Shown here piece after piece: positions 56,944-64,000 of a DNA stretch of 64,000 bases (its first letter is position 1; each line of letters starts with the position of its first letter). Location: assembly GCF_029931775.1 (NCBI RefSeq), contig NC_079312.1, positions 16,375,821 to 16,439,820 of the forward strand. Reading direction: 5' to 3'. The notes under the pieces were generated by a model. The model was not told the origin of the DNA. It made no database searches and saw only the letters and a program-made list of their open reading frames with translations. A program made the position numbers and the translations under genes. Origin of the DNA: Euleptes europaea (taxonomy: Eukaryota; Chordata; Lepidosauria; Squamata; Sphaerodactylidae).

Positions 56944-57248
56944 GGAGCCAGCATGGTGTGGTTAAGAGCGGTGGTTTGGAGCAGTGGACTCTGATCTGGA
57001 GAACTGGGCTTGATTCCCTACTCCACGTAAGCGGCAAAGCTAATCTGGTGAAGTGGGTTGGTTTCCTTACTCCTACACATCAAGCCAACTGGGTGACCTT
57101 GGGCAAGTTACAGCTCTGTTAGAGCTCTCTCAGCCCCACCTACCTCACAGGGTGTAGGGAGGGGAAGGGAAGGTGATTGTAAGCCGGTTTGAGTCTCCCT
57201 TAAGTGGTAGAGAAAGCTGGCATATAAAAACGAATCCTTCTTCTTCCC
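56944..57248 (+). mobile_element. tRNA-derived squamate SINE (type 2), near full length
   Basis: The A-box region is 'gtgtggttaagagcggtgg' and the B box 'gcttgattccctac'. The body has 'cacctacctcacagggtgta', and the tail 'agaaagctggcatataaaaa' is followed by TTCTTC. It abuts the 5' end of the CR1 fragment. Confidence 0.88.
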
Positions 57249-57769
57249 CTGAAAATGTTTTTTTTTTAATCCATTATGGCAGAACACAGGTTCTTGGATA
57301 AGAGTAATCAGTGGAACCGAAGGTAGGGAAGGTTGAGGCTCACTCATCTGCAGGAAAGTATTCAGAAACTGGCAACAGACTGACCAGGAAAAGCACTTCC
57401 ACTACTAAATGAATAAATTTCAAGTTATTGCTGAGTAACCGACACAGGACAGCAACAGTAGGTATTTATTATTATTTTATATAATCCATCTTTCTCACTG
57501 AGACTCAAGGATTACACAGTGTAAAATTTAAATAAATGAAACAAGCTATCAATTAAACAAGTAATATAATCCTGGGATAGCAGAAATCTCAAACACAGCA
57601 TAAATATTAAACATTACATGTTAAATAAATCAGAAAATGGTATTGGGTCAAGATGGCCTATTAATCCACCTCCCAGTTCAATATGGGCGGGTCCTTGCTT
57701 TGCATAGCCCTTCCTGTCGGGAGTGAGTGTTGTTTTATACACTGAAAATAAACTAAGCACTTTTATAGT

Positions 57770-58320
57770 AGCTGGAGTCTGGTGAAGTGTTTTGGACCAA
57801 CTGATAACCCGCTGGCTTCCGCGATAGCCTCTTGTCCAAAGTACAGGTTGTGCATAAAAATAATCAGATGCTGTGGCACACCCAATTCTTTTAAAACCAT
57901 CCATTGGTTTTCATGTTCCAAAGTCAAAAGCTTTGCTGTAATCTGTGAAGCACAAACTGATTTTCTGCTGACATTCTCTTTATGCTCCATCAACTAACAC
58001 AAATTTGCAATATGATCTCTAGTGCCTCTTCCTTTTCTGAATCCAGCTTGAACATTTGGCCTTTCTCATTCTCTATGTGGTAACATTTTTTATTGTAACA
58101 TTTTGAGAATCACTTTGCTCTCGTGAGAAATTAATGCAATGGTCTGAGAGTTACTGCACTCTTTGGAATGTAAGCTGACCATTTCCCGTCTCTGGGCCAT
58201 TATTTTGTTTTCCATGTTTGTTGGCATGTTCTCGTCAAGATTTTGATGGACTTTGTTTCTGTGGCTTGGAATAGCTCTATTGGATGCGTAAGTACAACTA
58301 AAAGACTGGGCTATACCACA
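57770..58320 (-). mobile_element. RTE/Bov-B LINE fragment (reverse transcriptase region)
   Basis: The minus strand encodes WMVLKELGVPQHLIIFMHNL and then YFGQEA, the conserved 'xxLKExGxPxHL...NLYxGQEA' motif of Bov-B reverse transcriptase. Just upstream lies a relic of the 'MEH...KESRKSxxxCFTDYxKAFD' segment (MMEHKENVSRKSVCAS). It is broken and truncated at both ends. Confidence 0.8.
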
Positions 58321-58604
58321 CACACACTCTCTTTCCCAACAGAAAACTAGCACCTCAAGGAGAAATGTTAGATTCCTGGCCTTCTTTGCTGTGCCTCTTT
58401 TCTGTCGCTGTGGACTTTTCTTTAATATGGGGGAGCTTTTGGAAACGTGACTCCCCTCTCTTACTGTCTGGAGTGGTGCCGTCTCTTTCAGATCTGGCGT
58501 CTGCATCCAAATTTCAGTTTGCAGGGAACATGTGTATGTTGCTGTCATGGGAATGGCTCAGTCACAGGGCAAGGCAAGGGCTAAAGAGGTGGAATCGTAT
58601 CAAA

Positions 58605-58668
58605 ACAATTGGACTTTCTTTCTTTCTCGTTCTCTCTCTCTCTTTCTTTCTTTCTTTCGCTTCCTGGG
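58605..58668. repeat. CT/CTTT microsatellite
   Basis: A pyrimidine-pure run of (TTTC)n and (CT)n. Confidence 0.9.
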
Positions 58669-58974
58669 GGAAATTGGAGCGTTTCTGCCCCTTCCCCCAA
58701 GTAAGAGGGGTGGGGGAGATCTGAACCTGGTTGTCAGTGGCGGACTGGGTCTAAAAATATTGGTTGCCAGGAGACAAAGGGGGCACACCCACGACTATGA
58801 GGCTATCATTAAATTTTTATAAGAAATAAATACAAATTTTCAAAAAATACAGAAGTGGAAAAAAGGTACAGTTAAAATTTCAGTTGCATACAGTAATGGC
58901 ATTGGAACTCCTATTATATTTTCAAGGCCATTAACATTTGTAACGTCTTGTCTAATGTTCAAGGGAGCCCACTT

Positions 58975-59409
58975 CATCAGCCCACTTGCCATGGGGCAAG
59001 CGGACCCCCCCGGCCGGTCCGCCACTGCTGGTTGTCCTTTGGGGAAGGGGCCGGGGGAGGTGGACACTGGCCGCGGTCAATCCGCTCTGCTGCTCCCCTC
59101 CGCTGCATCCCAACTTTCCCCGGACTTCCCCTGGGAGGCGAAGGGAAACTTCTCCCCCCCCCCCGGTTTTTGCAAATGCCCACCCAAGGAGAGGGAGGGA
59201 GACGCTTCCTCCCCAGGGTCCGCCTTCCACCCCTCGCCCTTTTCCTAGCAACTCTTTCTTTTTCCCCTGGCAGCTGCCCATTGCCCGGCTGTTGAGTGCG
59301 CAGCAGCAGCAGCAGGGAGTCCTTTGCAAGGAGGGAAACGCCCCCCTCGTTGCTTTGCAAAGCGGGAAAACGAAACTACCGTAACTCTTCCCCCTTCCTG
59401 GAGGCAAGC
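58975..59409 (+). promoter_or_regulatory. GC-rich promoter and leader of TRIM gene C
   Basis: CpG content is high immediately upstream of the start codon. The leader resembles that of the stub at 54600-54714 (TTTGCAAAGC/TTTGGAAAGC, GAAAAC.AAAC, CTTCCTGGAGGCA). It contains the perfect ISRE at 59366-59377. No TATA box is evident. Confidence 0.55.
59366..59377 (+). promoter_or_regulatory. Perfect ISRE (GAAAACGAAACT)
   Basis: It matches the interferon-stimulated response element consensus GAAANNGAAACT. It lies 33 bp upstream of the start codon, in the position where gene A has GAAAAGGAAAGT. Confidence 0.65.
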
Positions 59410-59853
59410 ATGGCGGCGGAGGGTCCCCTGAAAGAGCTCTGCGAGGAAGCCTCTTGCTCCATCTGCCTGCACTTTTTCAGGGACCCGGTGACCATTGCGG
59501 AGTGCGGCCACAGTTTCTGCCGCGCCTGCCTGACCCGCAGCTGGGGGGCGTCTAAGGCAGAGGCTTCCTGCTGCCCCCAATGCAGAGGGAGAGCGCAGGA
59601 GGGGACCCTCCGGCCCAACCAGCAGCTGGCCAACTTTGTGGAAATAGCCAAGAAACTCAGTCCTCAGGAGAAAAAGGAGGCAGGTGAGAAGGGGGCAGAA
59701 GGCAAGGGGGGCGTCTGCGAGAAGCACCAGGAGCCCCTGAAGTTTTTCTGCAAGGACCAGGAAGCCCCCCTCTGCGGGGTCTGCCGCAGATCCGAGGAGC
59801 ACAAAGATCACCAGGTGATCCTTCTGGAGGAGCCTGCCGGAGAGAAGAAGGAG
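59410..59853 (+). CDS. TRIM gene C, exon 1: RING and first B-box
   Basis: The exon has 148 codons starting MAAEGPLKELCEE, and its donor is GAG|GTAAGA. The RING has all eight ligands, with an extra Cys before CPQC. The linker is EKKEAGEKGAEGKGGV. Confidence 0.9.
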
Positions 59854-62800
59854 GTAAGAAGTCTCTGTGGATCTTGCTGGGGACCAGCCAGGATTTGTTC
59901 ATGGCTTCTCTGTAGATTTGGTCCAGTGAGAAGAGTCCTAGCTGGAATACAAATAATGGTACCTATTAAACTAATATACTTTTAGGCCCCCAGCTGCCTG
60001 CCAGCAAACCAGCAGCTGGTCAGTTTTTAGCAGTCCCCACAGGGTCGACCAGAGTTGGAAACAGGATCCTGGGCTATGCAGATCCCCCCTTCTGTCTGAT
60101 CCCACGGGGCTCTTACTGTGTTCTGTTTCAGAAAAAGAGTTGGACTTTATATGCCAATTTTTTCTATCTTTAAGGAGTCTCACAGTGGCTTACAAACTCC
60201 TTCCCTTCCTCTCTCCACAACAGACACCTTGTGAGGTAGGTGGGGCTAAGAGAGTTCTGAAAGAACTGTGACTAGCCCAAGGTCACCCAGCAGGCTGTAT
60301 GTGGAGGAGTGGCGAATCAATCCCAGTTCTCCATATTAGAATCCACTCTTAACCGGTGCATCATACTGGCTCTCCAGGAGAGAAGACTTTTCTTGCATCT
60401 TGGTGCCTGGCTCAAAATTTCTGTTTGGGTCAAAGCAGCTTTGAGTGTTTGGGGCCTCTTTTCTGGTTGGTTGTTTATAATGTCAGTGTGATGTTTTGAT
60501 TCCTCTATGTCCTCTTTCGAAGCCCTGCCATCTATTTCACCAGGAGACACCTCTTTGGAGGTAGTGGAGTTTTGATGGTTGAGCAGCTGGTCTCGATCCT
60601 TATGTCCCCAGACTCTCATGGACACGATCCATTTCCTCCCAGCGGAGCAGTAATATCTCCCATCTGTTCCTTATAGTGGGAATGCTGTTGCCTCTCCTGT
60701 ATTGAGATCTAGCATCATGACCAGTCCAAGAGGTGTCACTGCCTAAGGGGGAATATCCAGAGCTGGGATACCGAACATTTTTTGAGCCTGTGGGCACCTT
60801 TGGGATTCTGACGCAGCGTGGTGGGCACAGCCACAAAATGCGATCAGTCACACAGCGAAGATCTTCATGCTGTGGTGGAAGCTGCTGCCAAAGCAATTAA
60901 AAAAAAATCTACACAACTCTCGAATGGCCAATCAGGCAAAAGCTCCACCCACTTTCTAAAAACACTTGGGGGGCACCAGGCAAGGTGTTGATCAGCTCAG
61001 TGGTGCCCACAACCCCCTGCTGGGGACCCGTTTCAGAGGATGTTTTTCCTGTCCCCCCAAAGCCACCAAACTAAATGCTCCTGATGAAGAGGGCAATTCT
61101 CATATCATGCAGCAGTAACTGTGAGTCTGGAATGAGGCGGGGAGCCCTGCAGGAACAGAGAAAGATGTGACTGCTTCCCTGGCAAAGTTGGCTGGATCCA
61201 GGGCTGAAGTGCCTCAGCTCCAAGACCCGGTATTCGTACCGGGACAAAAATGTTGAAATTGTTTCAAAAGTGTCTTCAGAGCATCCCCCATGATAACATG
61301 GCCAGAACTCCTTCCAGGATGTTGCCTGTAGATCTGTTGGCAGAAAAGGCTGCCCTGAGGGCAAATTCCTTTGGGAGGCCTGTGAGATTCAATTTGAGAG
61401 ATTGGAAAGGGGAGTTGAGAGGATTGCAGAATCTGGACTTGAGACGGGTGGTATTTTTGTGTGGCACCACCGGCTCTGGCAACCATTTTGGCTCGGCTCC
61501 GCCTCCTGTGCCTGTCATTTTTGGGTGGCACTCACTACCTTCTCTCAGAACTCCAAAGGTACCTGCAGGCTTTAAACGATTGGGGGACCCTTGGAGTAAA
61601 TCAACATGGCTATATTTTGAATATTCTTTTAGGCCAGGATGTTCCAATTTCCTTAATTTTGGAGTTCCTCCTTCTGCAGCAGCCCTAGATGCTACCTGAA
61701 ATCTCGTTGCTAGAGGGGAGGGGAGCCACCAGCTGAGGATCTGGTGGTGGACTTGCCACCTTGCAAAGTAGATGCAGGGAGTGTGTGGTTTACTCCGAAC
61801 CAGGAATTGTTACCAATCCATTGGCTTTCAAAGGAATTTGAGGCGTCAGTAAAAGCTTGTTTAATCTCTCTTTCCTATGCAATATATTTTTTCTGAATAG
61901 ATTATGTCCAATATTTAAAAGTGCAGAGAGAGTTCAAAAACATGGGGGAAAATAAAACAAATGTAGTTCTTTTGTTTTTGGCATCAGACAATCGTGGCAG
62001 CCAGAAAGGAGAGAGTTTGCCAGAAGCACCAGGAGCCGCTGAAGCTCTTCTGCAAGGACAATGAAGCCCCCATCTGTATGGTCTGTGACCAGTCCCAGGA
62101 ACACAAAGATCATGAAATAATTCCTGTGGAGGAGGCTTCCCAAAAGTACAAGGTCAGAAATCGACAGGTGGATGATGCTAGGGAAGATCATGAGTTGATC
62201 CTTTCCAGCTGCATTCCTGAGTGTCCATGACACTTTTTGTAGGGAGATATTCTTCCTTTTTTAAAAAAATTGCTGGCCCAGAGTTGCTGTTAACCCTCTG
62301 GCCAGGGGTTGCATAGGGCGGGACATTCTGCATTGATATCTGATTTGGGCTTTGATGACAGTATTACTTTATGATTTGTAGTAAAAGAAGTGAACCTCAC
62401 TTTTGGGACTTTCTTCTCTCCTCCCCCCAGGATCAGTTCTGCAATTGTATGGAGGTTCTATGGAAGGAGAAGGAAAAAATTCTGACGTATAAAGCCAGTA
62501 TAGTGAAGGAAAGCCAAGACCTGCTCGTAAGTGTCCTTATTGCTGGGAGGTAAACAGACACTGGAAATGTATGTAGGAGGAAAAACACTTGAGTACAAAA
62601 GGCAGACAAGTCAAGCAAGACGACAGTCTCTTCCCACTTGGAATGACCTGGTTTCCCACAAAAAAGTTAATGAAAGACTACTTAGAATGAACTTTTGTGA
62701 ATATTAAGTAGGACACCTTTCCTCCTACAGCTCTGCAATAAAAAGGGTTCTGGAAGTAACCATAGTGTCTATGCATAGGGGAGAGAGATGTGAGAAGCTG

Positions 62801-63244
62801 CAGCACATGTTTGAATTTTGTAGAGTAAAACCACTCCAAGAAGAAAATAAAGCAAAGATAATTCATGTGAACTTTGGATGGATCCTTCTGTATCGTTCTC
62901 TTTTCCTACTCAATGTTGATGTGATCTCTGGGAAAGTCAAAAGTGCCTTTCTGATAGGAGTCTCCTAAGGTCCCTCTTCCCACTGCGTTCTTTTTTTCTT
63001 TTTCCCACCTCAGAAGCAAACCAAAGGAGAGCAGCAGAAGACAGTGACCAAATTCAGGCAACTGCATAAGTTTCTGGATAAACAAGAGAAGCTTTTGCTG
63101 ACCCAAATGGAAGAGGTGGAGAGGGAGGTGGAAAGGAAAAGGGACCAGCACCTGGCTGAACTGTATGAGGAGCTCTCCTCTCTTGAAACCCTTATCCGGG
63201 AGATGGAGGAGAAATGTCAGCAGCCAGCCAGTGAACTCCTGCAG
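59410..63244 (+). CDS. TRIM-family E3 ubiquitin ligase, 5' part (window-truncated)
   Basis: Four coding exons are visible: 59410-59853, 61988-62152, 62431-62526 and 63014-63244. All are in phase 0, giving 312 codons open to the end. The order is RING (CSICLHFF, CGHSFCRAC, CPQC), B-box ([25 protein letters not shown]), second B-box (CQKHQEPLKLFC, CMVCDQSQEHKDH) and coiled coil. The 23-bp, ~116-bp and SPRY exons must lie beyond 64000. Exons 2-4 have exactly the lengths seen in gene A (165, 96, 231), so the two are close paralogues in opposite orientation. The expected role is ubiquitin ligase in innate defence, by family. Confidence 0.87.
60132..60375 (-). mobile_element. tRNA-derived squamate SINE (type 2)
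   Basis: It lies in intron 1 of TRIM gene C. The tail 'agttggactttatatgcca' is at the left and the A-box region 'ccactcttaaccggtgca' at the right. Confidence 0.8.
60768..61030. mobile_element. hAT-like non-autonomous element, same family as 14438
   Basis: The stretch 'tttgagcctgtgggcacctt' 'tgggattctgacgcag' matches the copy at 14438. The end 'ccctgctggggaccc' is also shared. A further partial inverted copy lies at about 61443-61590 ('cagaactccaaaggtacctg'). Confidence 0.6.
61591..61987. other. End of intron 1 of TRIM gene C, no feature seen
   Basis: AT-rich toward the exon 2 acceptor. Nothing else is recognised. Confidence 0.4.
61988..62152 (+). CDS. TRIM gene C, exon 2: additional B-box
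   Basis: The 165-bp exon is phase 0 on both sides. It begins TIVAARKERVC and ends VEEASQKYK. The acceptor is GCATCAG and the donor GTCAGA, weaker than in gene A (GTAGGA). It keeps all B-box ligands. Confidence 0.85.
62431..62526 (+). CDS. TRIM gene C, exon 3: coiled-coil start (96 bp)
   Basis: The exon starts DQFCNCMEVLWKEKEKIL and ends KESQDLL. It lies between CCCCCCAG and GTAAGT. Confidence 0.88.
62527..63013. other. Intron 3 of TRIM gene C, no feature seen
   Basis: A polypyrimidine tract ('ttctttttttctttttcccac') precedes the exon 4 acceptor. No repeat family was recognised. Confidence 0.45.
63014..63244 (+). CDS. TRIM gene C, exon 4: main coiled coil (231 bp)
   Basis: The exon starts [20 protein letters not shown] and ends [13 protein letters not shown]. 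It is nearly the same as gene A exon 4. Its borders are CCTCAG and GTAAGA. Confidence 0.9.
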
Positions 63245-63927
63245 GTAAGAGTGTGGCAGGAACAGCCCAGGCTCCCCTTTGGGAAGAGGCTGCCTCCAAA
63301 TCCTTTCTGTGCCTCCTTCTGCCCCATTTCATCTCCACCTAGGGGCAGTGGCCATGGAAAACTTCCCCCCCCCCTGGAAATATAGCTCCCCCCAGAGCCC
63401 TGTGCCTTTCCCTGATAGACTGAGGCCACTCGGCTTCCATCTCGGAAGCAGAAGCGTGTTTGTGTTTCCAGTTTCAAACCAGGTTCACGGGTAGCTCTTC
63501 CCAAACAACCAGGAATGAGGGTCATAGGCAAGATTTTTCACAGCAAGGTTTATGAGGAGCATATCTGTTGGGGGCGGGAAATGTAGCTTATACTGGTTGC
63601 ATGCAGATAGGTGTGCAAAAATGCACAAAAACATACACAAGAGCAAAAACAGGCGGTAGGGGAATGGCATCCACACACTCGTTGCTGGCACCACTGTTTT
63701 TGCTGCTGTCAATCTGTCACATCTGTGCAGATGCAATGGCATTTGGGCCTAGACTTTCCCTTTCCCTGCTGAGTCACATGGCAACCCTGCAGGAAAAAGT
63801 GTGTGGGGGGAGTCCTTTAAAGGCTACTAGGTGACAGAGTTTGGCTCTTCTCCTCACAGTCCCTGTGGCCACCATCTCTGCCCCCATCAGAGAGTTATTC
63901 TCAGGCTTTACAGAAAAGGGCAATGGC
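63245..63927. other. Intron after exon 4 of TRIM gene C, no feature seen
   Basis: No 23-bp exon flanked by splice sites was found before the window end. Confidence 0.4.
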
Positions 63928-64000
63928 TAGATTCATCGGTTCTTGAAGGTTATCTGGGCTGTGTGACTGTGGTCTTGGTATTTACTTTCCTGACGTTTGG
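63928..64000 (-). mobile_element. Penelope-like terminal repeat fragment, cut by the window edge
   Basis: It matches 16650-16720 ('gttatctgggctgtgtgact', 'gtggtcttggtattta', 'tttcctgacgttt'). Confidence 0.5.

Noticed and set aside
58090-58548. 152-codon minus-strand open frame
   Set aside because: It overlaps the RTE/Bov-B fragment and shows no domain.

Overview
The window looks like nuclear DNA of a squamate reptile (lizard or gecko type). It is crowded with 5S-rRNA-derived SINEs carrying a Bov-B-type tail, tRNA-derived SINEs, CR1, RTE/Bov-B and L1 LINE pieces, Penelope-like repeats and hAT-type miniature elements. The host genes it carries are spliced TRIM-family genes (RING, B-box, coiled coil, PRY-SPRY), a family that is strongly amplified in squamates.

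Layout. 1-8.3 kb: repeats, a decayed C2H2 zinc-finger copy, a GC-rich possible promoter and two hairpin-forming elements. 8.38-19.36 kb: a complete minus-strand TRIM gene. Seven coding exons splice with matching phases into 529 codons. 19.4-21.38 kb: SINEs and a GC-rich flank. 21.39-54.14 kb: one very large inverted structure. Its left arm is about 87 plus-oriented copies of a 155-bp repeat (21.4-34.9 kb) plus a remnant at 43.04-43.44 kb. Its right arm is about 38 copies in the opposite orientation (48.1-54.1 kb). Between them lie a fossil chromodomain Ty3/Gypsy element (34.9-43.0 kb), itself hit by LINEs, and a GC-rich core of unknown nature (43.4-48.1 kb). The outer ends of the two arms are near-identical inverted repeats, and the same 13-bp sequence flanks both ends like a target-site duplication. 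54.15-64 kb: a broken 5' stub of a TRIM gene, CR1/RTE/SINE material, then the first four coding exons of a second TRIM gene on the plus strand, which runs off the window edge.

The two readable TRIM genes point away from the giant element. They share the exon lengths 165, 96 and 231 bp. Both carry an extra phase-0 exon encoding a second B-box, and both have an IRF/ISRE-like motif about 33-35 bp upstream of the start codon. This suggests an interferon-responsive TRIM cluster invaded by a large foldback-type element. The strongest candidates for something undescribed are the 33-kb inverted tandem-repeat element and the tandem B-box TRIM architecture. All calls come from reading the sequence; no database search was run.
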